A DNA stretch of 64,000 nucleotides from Streptomyces niger. GTDB taxonomy: Bacteria > Actinomycetota > Actinomycetes > Streptomycetales > Streptomycetaceae. Position 1 is the stretch's first letter. Each line of letters begins with the position of its first letter. The notes beneath the pieces were generated by a model. It was not told the origin of the DNA, made no database searches, and saw nothing but the letters and a program-made list of their open reading frames with translations. A program made the translations under genes and the position numbers. This document shows positions 37,066-45,665 of this stretch, piece after piece. The DNA is taken from positions 558,001-622,000 of the forward strand of contig NZ_JOFQ01000008.1 of the NCBI RefSeq assembly GCF_000718305.1, in the 5' to 3' direction.

Positions 37066-38217
37066 TCACGCCGAGCGGGCCTCCGCCATCCTCAGTTCGG
37101 CCAGCCGATCGGCCGCCGCGGCTGGCGGAATGCCGTCCTCCTTCGCACGAGCGAATATTGAAAGTGTCGTGTCGAAGATCTTCCCGGCCTTCATCCGGCA
37201 CCGGTCGAAGTCGAATCCGTGCAACTCGTCCGCCACCTGGATGACGCCGCCCGCATTGACCACATAGTCGGGTGCATAAAGGATTCCGCGGTCGGCGAGG
37301 TCCTTCTCCGCGCCCGGATGGGCGAGCTGGTTGTTGGCCGCGCCACAGACCACCTTCGCGGTCAGAACCGGTACGGAGTGGTCATTGAGGGCGCCGCCCA
37401 GCGCGCACGGCGCGTACACGTCGAGGCCCTCCATGCGGATCAGCGCCTCGGTGTCGGCGGCCGCGCGGACCTCCGGGTGATTGGCCAGAATTCGATCCAC
37501 CGATTCGGACCGTACGTCCGTGATGACCACCTCTGCCCCGTCTTCGAGCAGGTGTTCGACGAGGTGGCGGCCGACCTTGCCGACGCCCGCGATGCCCACC
37601 TTCCTGCCGCGCAGGCTCGGGTCGCCCCACTGGTGCTGCGCGGCCGCGCGCATGCCCTGGAAGACGCCGTACGCGGTGAGGACGGAGGAGTCGCCGGCGC
37701 CGCCGTTCTCCGGCGAGCGGCCGGTGGTCCAGCGGTTGGTCCGGGCGACGACGTCCATGTCGGCGACGTACGTGCCGACGTCGCAGGCCGTGACGTAACG
37801 GCCGCCGAGAGAGGACACGAAACGGCCGTAGGCGAGCAGCAGCTCTTCGGTCTTGATCGCTTCGGGGTCGCCGATGATCACAGCCTTGCCGCCGCCGTGG
37901 TCCAGGCCCGCGAGCGCGTTCTTGTACGACATGCCGCGGGACAGGTTCAGCGCGTCCAGTACGGCCTCGTCCTCGGAGGCGTACGGGTGGAATCGGGTGC
38001 CGCCCAAAGCCGGGCCGAGCGCCGTGTTGTGGAGCGCGATCACGGCCTTCAGTCCGCTGGCGCTGTCCTGGCAGAGCACGACCTGCTCGTGGCCGCCCTG
38101 GTCGGACCGGAACAGCGTGTGCAGGACACCGCTGGCGGTCGCAGTGTGAGCTGCGGAAACCTCCGGCACGGAGTGCGCGGAGGAGGGACGTACGTCGGTC
38201 ACGGTAGTGACTCCCAT
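37066..38217 (-). CDS. vdh: Valine (branched-chain amino acid) dehydrogenase
   Basis: The 383-residue Glu/Leu/Phe/Val dehydrogenase oxidatively deaminates valine and related amino acids with NAD+, feeding acyl-CoA precursors for polyketides and fatty acids in Streptomyces. Seen: [30 protein letters not shown] in outline, catalytic Lys in DHGGGKAVI, the NAD loop [12 protein letters not shown], and [12 protein letters not shown]. Position next to a SCO4090-like gene and bldC matches the known vdh locus. It is divergent from that gene. Confidence 0.95.
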   Translation of the reverse strand: MGVTTVTDVRPSSAHSVPEVSAAHTATASGVLHTLFRSDQGGHEQVVLCQDSASGLKAVIALHNTALGPALGGTRFHPYASEDEAVLDALNLSRGMSYKNALAGLDHGGGKAVIIGDPEAIKTEELLLAYGRFVSSLGGRYVTACDVGTYVADMDVVARTNRWTTGRSPENGGAGDSSVLTAYGVFQGMRAAAQHQWGDPSLRGRKVGIAGVGKVGRHLVEHLLEDGAEVVITDVRSESVDRILANHPEVRAAADTEALIRMEGLDVYAPCALGGALNDHSVPVLTAKVVCGAANNQLAHPGAEKDLADRGILYAPDYVVNAGGVIQVADELHGFDFDRCRMKAGKIFDTTLSIFARAKEDGIPPAAAADRLAELRMAEARSA

Positions 38218-38491
38218 AGTCGCGGTGGACGCCCTCGAATCGTTCCCCCCGCTTGTGGCAGGGGAAGCGGGGGGAGGGCCGGTCGAGGGCAGCGTATGAC
38301 CTCCGCCGGCCGTTGATCGGCACAGTGCGGAGGATCACCCCTTAGTGGGGGACGGGCATGGGACGATTTGCGCATGCCGGGCCGCTCGCGGGGAGGCAAC
38401 TCCCGGTGACGCGCCCCTGCTTGGCAGACTCCCTGTGGCGGACTTCCCTCACGGTCCACCGCCGGCGGACCGACAGAAGAATGGAGCGGGC

Positions 38492-39328
38492 GTGGCCCTG
38501 GCGTCATCGGTGATGGTCCCGTACGCGGCGTATCTACGGGTCTACGAACCGCTGGCAGCGTTCCCCGAGCCGGAGCGCTCCCACTGGGCGCGCTACGCCA
38601 AGCGGGAGTCCGTGCCCACCGCCCAGGACGAGCTGCGGCGCTCGCTCGCCGACCTGCTGCCGACCCCGCCCGTGGCGGTGCCCGTGCACGAGAGCGGCGA
38701 CGCGTTCATCGCCGATGTGGACGGCGTGACGTGCGTGTGCCCCTGGCGGACGCGGCTGCGGGGCTGGCAGGCGCTGGAGGAGCTGCCCGAGCGGCTTCCC
38801 GGCCCGGTGCTGGACGCCGCCCTGCCGCCGGTGGTGCGCCGGCAGGCCGCCGCCGACTACGAGCGGTGGCTGGATCGCAACCCCGACGCGCGCCCCTGGA
38901 TCCGCACGGCGACCTGGCACGTGCCGGTGCGCTGGTTCGTGCTCTTCGCCGACGCCGAGCGGGAGTACACGAAGAGTGACCAAGGGCTCGTACTGCGTTA
39001 CCGGACGCCGATGGTCGAGGCCAGGCGCCGGGTCGCCCGCGGACTGCGCACGCTCCGTGACGCTCTCGACGAGGGGCCGCTGATCGACGGCCTGGTAGAT
39101 GTGGGGCGCTGGCTGGAGGAATTCCACCCACGTGCCCTCGTCGAGCTGGACTACGGAGGACTGGTGCACGCCGTCCCCGAAGGGCAGCTGGCCGAGGACC
39201 GTTCCGCCGCGGAAGTGGCGGAGGGGCTCGCGGCGCTGCGCGAGGGCGACGGGGAGCGCGCCGGCGCGGCGTACGAAAAGCTGTCGGACCGCTGGCGTGA
39301 GGTCCGGGAGCGGCAGTACGCGAGCTGA
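38492..39328 (+). CDS. Hypothetical protein upstream of bldC
   Basis: The product is 278 residues from a GTG at 38492 with GGAG five bases upstream. It is soluble, rich in Arg, Trp and Leu: VMVPYAAYLRVYEPLAAF, then GVTCVCPWRTRLRGWQALEEL, WIRTATWHVPVRWFVLF, and a C-terminal helical part ending in RWREVRERQYAS. I recall such a protein always lying between vdh and bldC in Streptomyces. No function is known to me. No catalytic motif is visible. Confidence 0.82.
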   Translation: MALASSVMVPYAAYLRVYEPLAAFPEPERSHWARYAKRESVPTAQDELRRSLADLLPTPPVAVPVHESGDAFIADVDGVTCVCPWRTRLRGWQALEELPERLPGPVLDAALPPVVRRQAAADYERWLDRNPDARPWIRTATWHVPVRWFVLFADAEREYTKSDQGLVLRYRTPMVEARRRVARGLRTLRDALDEGPLIDGLVDVGRWLEEFHPRALVELDYGGLVHAVPEGQLAEDRSAAEVAEGLAALREGDGERAGAAYEKLSDRWREVRERQYAS

Positions 39329-39610
39329 CCGTCGGGCATTGGGTGATCATTTTCGGAGGCACGCGTGGTGACGACGCGCGCCCCCGTTGTGCGCCTCCGG
39401 TGGGCGCGCCGGCGCATGCCCGAGGGCGAGGGTCGCCAGGCAGTCCCAGTGCGGTGATTGAGGGGTTTCTGTGCGGTGCTGTCGGTTTACGGTGTCCTGG
39501 TGCGGAGGTACGGGACGTAGGTCCCGATCCGGGCCAAACCGTAAAACAGTGACCTAAAGCACTGACTTCGGGCCTTGCCACCAACTACCACCCTCGTGCC
39601 AAAATAGGAC

Positions 39611-39633
39611 AAGGAGCCTGACCGGGGCTCCTT
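39611..39633 (+). terminator. Hairpin between SCO4090-like gene and bldC
   Basis: AAGGAGCC (39611-39618) pairs with GGCTCCTT (39626-39633), loop of seven. It may end the upstream transcript, about 280 bases after its stop. Confidence 0.5.
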
Positions 39634-39700
39634 CCGTCCAACTAAGGGCGGATAGATCGGTATTGCACTCCTTGGTGGGACTGGTGACGCCTGATCACGT

Positions 39701-39717
39701 TGTGACTGATCGTCACA
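39701..39717 (+). promoter_or_regulatory. Dyad upstream of bldC, possible BldD site
   Basis: TGTGAC-TGATC-GTCACA is a perfect inverted repeat. Its core TGACTGATCGTCA (39703-39715) fits seven of the nine fixed positions of the BldD palindrome as I recall it (TnACnC(A/T)GnGTnA). bldC is a reported BldD target. Further GTGAC half-sites lie at 39684 and 39722. Confidence 0.45.
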
Positions 39718-39957
39718 GAGGCGTGACTGTCCGTTATGGCACGGTCCATCGGCTTCCGCCGAGGTTGAACACCTGAGAGGGCAATTCCATCGGTTTGGCC
39801 GACGCGGCTGGACAGATGGTGTAGTTGTAGTGCCGAGGACAAGCCGTTCGTCCTATAACCGACTCGGCCCGCGTCCGCCATTTCGGGCAACGCGGGTCAA
39901 GGTGCAGAATTTAGAGGAAAGAACCGTGATGGTTCGGTTCTCCCGAGGAGGCCGCTC

Positions 39958-40164
39958 ATGACCGCTCGCACCCCTGACGCCGAGCCGCTGCTTACCCCTG
40001 CCGAGGTCGCCACGATGTTCCGTGTCGACCCGAAGACGGTGACCCGCTGGGCCAAGGCAGGCAAGCTCACGTCCATCCGTACGCTCGGTGGACATCGGCG
40101 CTACCGCGAGGCTGAGGTCCGCGCACTGCTCGCGGGTATCCCGCAGCAGCGCAGCGAGGCCTGA
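39958..40164 (+). CDS. bldC: Developmental regulator BldC
   Basis: The 68-residue protein is a single MerR-like winged helix-turn-helix (LLTPAEVATMFRVDPKTVTRWAKAGK, LTSIRTLGGHRRYREAEV) with no effector domain. BldC binds DNA as head-to-tail oligomers and holds back entry into development in Streptomyces. The sequence is essentially the canonical one. GAGGAGG lies six bases upstream. A strong terminator follows, so it is monocistronic. Confidence 0.98.
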   Translation: MTARTPDAEPLLTPAEVATMFRVDPKTVTRWAKAGKLTSIRTLGGHRRYREAEVRALLAGIPQQRSEA

Positions 40165-40292
40165 AAAACCGCATAACCGGGCATTTTTGGGTCCCCCAAC
40201 CCGCCTGATGCCCATAGAGCACCACATAGCTCCTTATGACGCGGTGCCTGCCCCAACAGGCCCCACGCCCGCAGCACATGGGTACGTCATCG

Positions 40293-40330
40293 ATCGCGCT
40301 GGACTCCGCCGGGTCCAGCGCGATCTTTTT
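40293..40330 (+). terminator. bldC intrinsic terminator
   Basis: ATCGCGCTGGAC (40293-40304) pairs perfectly with GTCCAGCGCGAT (40313-40324), loop of eight, followed by CTTTTTTG. It is the most classical Rho-independent terminator in the window. Confidence 0.93.
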
Positions 40331-40682
40331 TGTGTGTTCGTGCGGCCTTCGGTTCGCCGCTTCGCGCCGGCCCCGGTCACGTCCTCGGCGGATCCGCGCC
40401 CTGGGCGGTAGCTCTTGGTCACCGCCCACAGGGGACTCTCAGGTAGCGGTCCCGGTACTCGCCGGTACAGCCGTGGGACTGCCGGGTGGGCGGTGCAATT
40501 GCACATATTAAATTGACCACCTGTAGGCAGGGCGTAAGTTCCGTCGATCCCAAAATTCGTACGGTGACACCCGTCACAGGAGTCACTGGTTGTCCCTGTG
40601 GCACCCGCTGCGGTAGTGCACAGCAGCCTCGTCCCGTACCAACAGCCTCTCACCGCACGGGCGCTGACGGAGGCGTCATTGG
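40331..40682. other. Gap between bldC terminator and DUF6274-like gene
   Basis: It holds an isolated AT-rich palindrome and promoter (40494-40540). A GTG-started 88-codon frame on the plus strand (40598-40864) has no clear ribosome site and overlaps the opposite gene. I do not call it. Confidence 0.4.
40494..40540 (+). promoter_or_regulatory. Orphan promoter with palindrome
   Basis: TGCAATTGCA (40494-40503) is a perfect palindrome. It is followed by TTGACC (40513-40518), a 16-base spacer and TAAGTT (40535-40540), a near-consensus sigma-70-type promoter in AT-rich DNA. No plus-strand gene is evident downstream. Confidence 0.5.
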
Positions 40683-41024
40683 TCATCGGGGCAACGGACT
40701 TTCGTCCTTGCTCCGCAGTACGCGTGCGGAGGTGGCGGCGCGGGGGGCCGTCCGGAGCGCCGACGGTCGCGAGGAGGGCGTCACGCGCCGCGTACGGGCC
40801 GCGGTGGCGGTCCTGGGCGAGGAAGAGAGGGTGGCGACCGGAGAGGCCGCAGAAGACCCCGTAGAGACGATCTTGGTCTGTGGGGCGTCCGGAACGCGGT
40901 CGAGCGCCAGCCGCAGCAGCCGGCGGCACACCGGACAGCGCACGGTGGCGTGCCGGAAACGCGCGGCGGCGGACAGATGCGCGCGGAGCAGTGCGCCGGT
41001 CGCGTGCCTCCCCGCTGCCGCCAT
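40683..41024 (-). CDS. DUF6274-like small protein
   Basis: The product is 113 residues from an ATG at 41024 with GGGGAGG seven bases upstream, a strong site. The N-terminal 45 residues (RHATGALLRAHLSAAARFRH, then RCPVCRRLLRLAL) match the small CPVC-motif proteins I recall near bldC, annotated DUF6274. The CxxC pair could bind zinc or be redox active with a partner. The C-terminal half is Ser/Arg/Thr-rich, low complexity and longer than I expect for the family, possibly after a frame change. It lies 3' to 3' with bldC. Confidence 0.7.
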   Translation of the reverse strand: MAAAGRHATGALLRAHLSAAARFRHATVRCPVCRRLLRLALDRVPDAPQTKIVSTGSSAASPVATLSSSPRTATAARTRRVTPSSRPSALRTAPRAATSARVLRSKDESPLPR

Positions 41025-41163
41025 CGCCGCACCTCCCCGGCTCTTCTTCGTGAGTACCGGTGGCAGGTGCCGTGGTCAAGGGTCGGGAGAAAAGGCGCGG
41101 AACCGCGTCCGCCGGGGGGAGGAGGTCGGAATTCGTTCGCGTCCGGACGCCGCGTACGACGAA

Positions 41164-41194
41164 AGGGCCCGCATCCTGATCGGATGCGGGCCCT
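41164..41194 (-). terminator. tRNA-Asp terminator
   Basis: AGGGCCCGCATCC (41164-41176) and GGATGCGGGCCCT (41182-41194) form a perfect 13-pair stem with a five-base loop. On the minus strand a TTTC run follows, eight bases after the tRNA 3' end. Confidence 0.88.
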
Positions 41195-41201
41195 CTGCTT
41201 G

Positions 41202-41276
41202 CGGTCCTGACGGGATTTGAACCCGCGGCCTCCACCTTGACAGGGTGGCGAGCACTCCAAACTGCTCCACAGGACC
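41202..41276 (-). tRNA. tRNA-Asp (GTC anticodon)
   Basis: The 75-base gene has acceptor GGTCCTG/CAGGACC, anticodon loop CTGTCAA in CCACC/GGTGG, T arm with GTTCAAAT and discriminator G. No CCA is encoded. It is identical to the copy at 47104-47178. Confidence 0.96.
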
Positions 41277-41414
41277 TTGTCGCCGGCGCCCTCTCGGGTG
41301 CCTGCGAAGCAAGACTCTACAGCAGGTCAGGGGGTGCGGTCGAACTCGCTGCCGGAGAAGGCCCCGGTAGGCCCCCGGCCGTGACCCGGCGCACAGCGCG
41401 TCGGGCCCGGAGCC

Positions 41415-44400
41415 CTACGGCGCGGCCGCGTCCACCGCCTTCACGATGCGCTTGTCGGACACCGGGTACGCCGTGCCCAGCGCGTGCGCGAAGTAGCTCA
41501 CCCGCAGCTCCTCGATCATCCAGCGGATCTCCAGCGCCTGCTGCGGCACCGGCCGCCCCGCCGGGAACTGCTCCAGCAGCCAGCCGAATTCGTCCTGCAT
41601 CTCCTTCACCTTCGCCATCCGGGAGCGGTCCCGTTCGGCGTTGGCGGGCATCTGCTGGAGCCGGCGGTCGGCGGCGACCAGGTACCGCATGAGGTCCGGC
41701 AGCCGCTTGGCGCCGTGCGCGGTGACGAAGCCCGGCTTGATGAGCGCGGCCAGCTGCTCCCTGACGTCCGTGACCGAGGACAGCAGTACCGGGGAGGTGG
41801 TGTCCTTCAGCCGCCGCTCGCACGCCTGCCAGGCGGCCAGCACCTCGCGCACCTGCTGGACGGTCTTCATCGTGGCGTCGACCAGGTCGGCCCGCACCGC
41901 GTCGAAGAGCTTCTTGAACCCCTCCTCGTCCCAGGCCGGGCCGCCGTGCGCGGCGATCAGCCGGTCGGCCGCCGCGGTCACGCAGTCGTCGAAGAGCGAT
42001 TGAATCGAGCCATGCGGATTGCTGGAGAGCGCCAGCTTCTGCTGGTTGGTGAGCTTGCTCTGCGCGAACTTGGCCGGGTTGGACTGGATGTTGAGCAGGA
42101 TGAGGCGGCGGGTGCCGGCCCACATCGCGCTCCGCTGCTCCGCCTCGGTGTCGAAGAGCCGTACGGCGACCGAGGAACCCTCGTCCACCAGGGCCGGGTA
42201 CGCCTTGAGCGGCTGGCCGGCGCGCCGGGTCTCGAAGGTGTGCGGCAGCGTGCCGAGGGTCCAGGAGGTCAGCCCGGTGCGCTGCTCCAGGCCCGCCGGT
42301 CCGGCGGCCGCGCCCTCCTTGCCGGGCCGGCCGCCCTGCTGCGTCGCCTGCTTCTGGGCCGCCTGCTCGAAGGCCTTGGAGATGGCCTCCCGGGTCTTGG
42401 GCTTGAGCTTCAGCCGCAGCGCTTCGAGGTCCTTGGCCTCGGCGAGCTTGCGCCGCCGCTCGTCGACCACCCGGAAGGTGATCTTCAAGTGGTCCGGCAC
42501 CTTCGACAGATCAAAATCGGCCGCCTCGACCGGCACGCCGACCATCCGCTGCAACCCCGCGGCCAGCGACGTCGTCAGCGCGCCCTGCAGGGGCACCGTT
42601 TCGTCCAGGAAGCGGGCCGCGAAGTTCGGCGCCGGGACGTAGTTCCGCCGGATCGGCTTGGGCAGGGACCGGATCAGCTCGGTCACCAGCTGCTCGCGCA
42701 GGCCCGGGATCTGCCAGTCGAAGCCCTCGGCGGAGACCTGGTTGAGCACCTGGAGCGGGATGTGGACGGTCACGCCGTCCGCGTCGGCGCCCGGCTCGAA
42801 CTGGTACGTGACCTTGAACTTCAGCTTCCCCTGCCGCCAGGAGTCCGGGTAGTCGTCCTTGGTGACGGCCTCGGCGGTTTCGTTGATGAGCATCGAGTGC
42901 TCGAAGTTGAGGAGTTCGGGCTCCTCCTTGCGCTTCTTCTTCCACCAGGAGTCGAAGTGCGCCCCGGATACGACATGTTCGGGAATCCGCTGGTCGTAGA
43001 AATCAAACAGCGTCTCGTCGTCGACGAGGATGTCGCGGCGCCGGGCGCGGTGCTCCAGCTCCTCGACCTCGCCCAGCAGCTTGCGGTTGTCGTGGAAGAA
43101 CTGGTGGTGGGTCCGCCAGTCGCCCTCGACCAGGGCGTTCCGGATGAACAGGTCGCGCGAGGTCTCGGGGTCGATCCGGCCGTAGTTGACCTTGCGCTGG
43201 GCCACGATCGGTACGCCGTAGAGCGTCACCCGCTCGTACGCCATCACCGCGGCCATCTTCTGTTCCCAGTGCGGCTCGCTGTAGGTCCGCTTCACCAGGT
43301 GCTGGGCGAGCGGCTCGACCCACTCGGGCTCGATCTTCGCGTTCACCCGCGCCCACAGGCGGGACGTTTCGACCAGCTCCGCCGACATGATCCAGCGCGG
43401 CGGCTTCTTGAAAAGCGCGGAACCGGGGAAGACCGCGAACTTGGCGCTCCGGGCGCCCAGGTACTCGTTCTTCGCGTCCGTGTCCTTCAACCCGATATGC
43501 GACAGCAAACCGGCAAGCAGCGACGTGTGGATGTGTTCGGGGGCCGCGTCCTGCTCACTGAGGTGGATCCCCATCGTCTTGGCGACCGTGCGCAGCTGCG
43601 TATAGATGTCCTGCCACTCGCGTATCCGCAGGTAGTTCAGGAATTCGTTGCGGCACATGCGGCGGAACGCCGACGAGGACAGCGCCTTCTGCTGCTCCCT
43701 GACGTACCGCCAGAGGTTCAGGTATGCCAGGAAGTCGCTGGTCTCATCCTTGAAGCGGGCGTGCTGCTGGTCGGCCTGCTGCTGCTTGTCGGCGGGCCGC
43801 TCGCGCGGGTCCTGGATGGACAGCCCCGCGGCGATGACCATGACTTCGCGTACGCAGCCGTTGCGGTCGGCCTCCAGGACCATCCGCGCGAGCCGCGGGT
43901 CCACCGGCAGCTGGGAGAGCTTCCGGCCCATCTGCGTGAGCCGCTGCTCCTTCTTGCCCGATTGGGGGGACTTCTGCTTCGGGTCGATCGCGCCCAGCTC
44001 TTCGAGGAGCTGCACGCCGTCCTTGATGTTGCGGCGGTCCGGCGGGTCGATGAAAGGAAACTTCTCGATGTCGCCCAGGCCGGCCGCCGTCATCTGCAGG
44101 ATGACCGACGCGAGGTTCGTGCGCAGGATCTCCGCGTCGGTGAACTCCGGCCGTGACTCGAAGTCCTCCTCCGAGTACAGCCGGATGCAGATGCCGTCGC
44201 TGAGCCGGCCGCAGCGGCCCTTGCGCTGGTTGGCGCTGGCCTGCGAGATCGGCTCGATCGGCAGCCGCTGCACCTTCGTGCGGTAGCTGTAGCGCGAGAT
44301 GCGGGCCATGCCGGTGTCGATGACGTACCGGATGCCGGGGACCGTCAGCGAGGTCTCCGCGACGTTCGTCGCCAGAACGATCCGCCGCCCCGAATGCCGC

Positions 44401-45467
44401 TGGAAGACGCGGTGCTGCTCGGCGTGCGACAGGCGCGCGTACAGCGGCAGCACCTCGGTCTCGCGCGCCAGTGCGCCGCCCCGGTTCAGGCGTTTGGTCA
44501 GCGCGTCCGCGGTGTCGCGGATCTCCCGCTCGCCGGAGAGGAAGACCAGGATGTCGCCGGGGCCCTCGGCGTGCAGCTCGTCCACGGCCTCGCAGATGGC
44601 GCTGACCTGGTCCCGGTCGGCGTCGTCCCCGCCCTCCTCCAGGAGTGGGCGGTACCGCACCTCCACCGGGTACGTGCGCCCGCTGACCTCGATGATCGGG
44701 GCGTCCCCGAAGTGTCGGGAGAACCGTTCCGGGTCGATCGTCGCGGAGGTGATGACGACCTTCAGGTCCGGCCGCTTCGGCAGCAGCTGCGCCAGATAGC
44801 CGAGCAGGAAGTCGATGTTGAGGCTGCGTTCGTGCGCCTCGTCGATGATGATCGTGTCGTACTGGCGCAGCTCGCGGTCCGTCTGGATCTCGGCGAGCAG
44901 GATGCCGTCCGTCATCAGCTTGACCAGCGTGTCGCCGCCGACCTGGTCGGTGAAGCGGACCTTCCAGCCGACCGCCTCGCCCAGCGGGGTCTTCAGCTCC
45001 TCGGCGACCCGCTCCGCGACCGTACGCGCGGCGATCCGGCGGGGCTGGGTGTGGCCGATCAGGCCCTGCACCCCGCGGCCCAGCTCCAGGCAGATCTTCG
45101 GGATCTGCGTCGTCTTGCCGGAGCCGGTCTCACCCGCGACGATCACGACCTGGTGGTCGCGTATCGCCTCCAGGATGTCGTCCTTCTTCTGGCTGACCGG
45201 CAGCTGCTCCGGATACGTGATCTCCGGAACGGCGGCCCGGCGCTGCTCGACGCGGAGCTGCGCTTCCTCGACGCCCTCGGCGATCTCGGCGAGCACGGCG
45301 GCCCGCGCCTCGGGCTTGCGGATCCGGCGCGCGCCGTCGAGACGGCGGCCGAGTCGCTGCTGGTCACGCAGCATCAGCTCGGGCAGCTGCGCCAGGAGTG
45401 CGGGCAGGGCGGGAGCACCCTTGGGCGTGGCGCCCCTGGGCGCGGCGGAGGCAGGCTGACTGGACAT
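41415..45467 (-). CDS. hrpA: ATP-dependent RNA helicase HrpA
   Basis: The 1350-residue DEAH-box helicase carries motif I GETGSGKTTQIP, motif Ia TQPRRIAA, motif II DEAHERS, motif III SATID, and motif VI QRKGRCGR in its first 450 residues. Helicase-associated and OB-fold segments follow, and the long HrpA C-terminal DUF3418 region fills residues about 700-1345. In E. coli HrpA acts in mRNA processing and in rescue of stalled ribosomes. The length is full. The ATG at 45467 begins MSSQPASAAP. It is directly followed by nothing in operon; tRNA-Asp lies 138 bases downstream. Confidence 0.97.
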   Translation of the reverse strand: MSSQPASAAPRGATPKGAPALPALLAQLPELMLRDQQRLGRRLDGARRIRKPEARAAVLAEIAEGVEEAQLRVEQRRAAVPEITYPEQLPVSQKKDDILEAIRDHQVVIVAGETGSGKTTQIPKICLELGRGVQGLIGHTQPRRIAARTVAERVAEELKTPLGEAVGWKVRFTDQVGGDTLVKLMTDGILLAEIQTDRELRQYDTIIIDEAHERSLNIDFLLGYLAQLLPKRPDLKVVITSATIDPERFSRHFGDAPIIEVSGRTYPVEVRYRPLLEEGGDDADRDQVSAICEAVDELHAEGPGDILVFLSGEREIRDTADALTKRLNRGGALARETEVLPLYARLSHAEQHRVFQRHSGRRIVLATNVAETSLTVPGIRYVIDTGMARISRYSYRTKVQRLPIEPISQASANQRKGRCGRLSDGICIRLYSEEDFESRPEFTDAEILRTNLASVILQMTAAGLGDIEKFPFIDPPDRRNIKDGVQLLEELGAIDPKQKSPQSGKKEQRLTQMGRKLSQLPVDPRLARMVLEADRNGCVREVMVIAAGLSIQDPRERPADKQQQADQQHARFKDETSDFLAYLNLWRYVREQQKALSSSAFRRMCRNEFLNYLRIREWQDIYTQLRTVAKTMGIHLSEQDAAPEHIHTSLLAGLLSHIGLKDTDAKNEYLGARSAKFAVFPGSALFKKPPRWIMSAELVETSRLWARVNAKIEPEWVEPLAQHLVKRTYSEPHWEQKMAAVMAYERVTLYGVPIVAQRKVNYGRIDPETSRDLFIRNALVEGDWRTHHQFFHDNRKLLGEVEELEHRARRRDILVDDETLFDFYDQRIPEHVVSGAHFDSWWKKKRKEEPELLNFEHSMLINETAEAVTKDDYPDSWRQGKLKFKVTYQFEPGADADGVTVHIPLQVLNQVSAEGFDWQIPGLREQLVTELIRSLPKPIRRNYVPAPNFAARFLDETVPLQGALTTSLAAGLQRMVGVPVEAADFDLSKVPDHLKITFRVVDERRRKLAEAKDLEALRLKLKPKTREAISKAFEQAAQKQATQQGGRPGKEGAAAGPAGLEQRTGLTSWTLGTLPHTFETRRAGQPLKAYPALVDEGSSVAVRLFDTEAEQRSAMWAGTRRLILLNIQSNPAKFAQSKLTNQQKLALSSNPHGSIQSLFDDCVTAAADRLIAAHGGPAWDEEGFKKLFDAVRADLVDATMKTVQQVREVLAAWQACERRLKDTTSPVLLSSVTDVREQLAALIKPGFVTAHGAKRLPDLMRYLVAADRRLQQMPANAERDRSRMAKVKEMQDEFGWLLEQFPAGRPVPQQALEIRWMIEELRVSYFAHALGTAYPVSDKRIVKAVDAAAP

Positions 45468-45597
45468 ACGCGATCCAGGATCTCACCTTGCCGAAACGAC
45501 TGGCGAACGAATTGCTGCCGGGCGGCCCCCGGAACGGCCGCACGCGGCCGGATCCGGGCGTTCGGCGGAGCCCGGCGCAGGCCTCGACGCAGGCCGC

Positions 45598-45659
45598 GGG
45601 GAATGTCCGGGATGCTCGGCGCAGGCCCCAGGGAATGTCCGGGATGGGTGCTTTAGCGT
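45598..45659 (+). promoter_or_regulatory. Direct repeats and -10 box before the 45.7-kb membrane protein gene
   Basis: GGGAATGTCCGGGATG occurs twice (45598-45613 and 45631-45646), exactly 33 bases or about three helical turns apart. TAGCGT (45654-45659) ends six bases before the ATG at 45666, suggesting a leaderless transcript under control of the repeats. Confidence 0.5.
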
Positions 45660-45665
45660 GGTCGT

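Larger units (their letters stand above)
39329..39957. other. Long bldC upstream region
   Basis: These 629 bases carry no gene. They contain a hairpin at 39611-39633, a set of GTGAC half-sites at 39680-39730 and AT-richer stretches (39535-39610, 39895-39925). The ribosome site GAGGAGG lies six bases before bldC. Such a long leader fits a developmentally controlled gene. Confidence 0.6.

Noticed and set aside
39701..39717. CRP (cAMP receptor) site upstream of bldC
   Set aside because: TGTGA and TCACA are seven bases apart rather than six, and the Streptomyces Crp pattern GTG-N6-GNCAC does not fit; the BldD reading is better.
40598..40864. An 88-codon plus-strand gene after the orphan promoter
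   Set aside because: It has no Shine-Dalgarno site, composition turns Arg-rich, and it overlaps the better-supported minus-strand gene; a non-coding transcript is likelier.
41484..44156. An 890-codon plus-strand frame opposite hrpA
   Set aside because: hrpA has every helicase motif; the opposite frame is its shadow.
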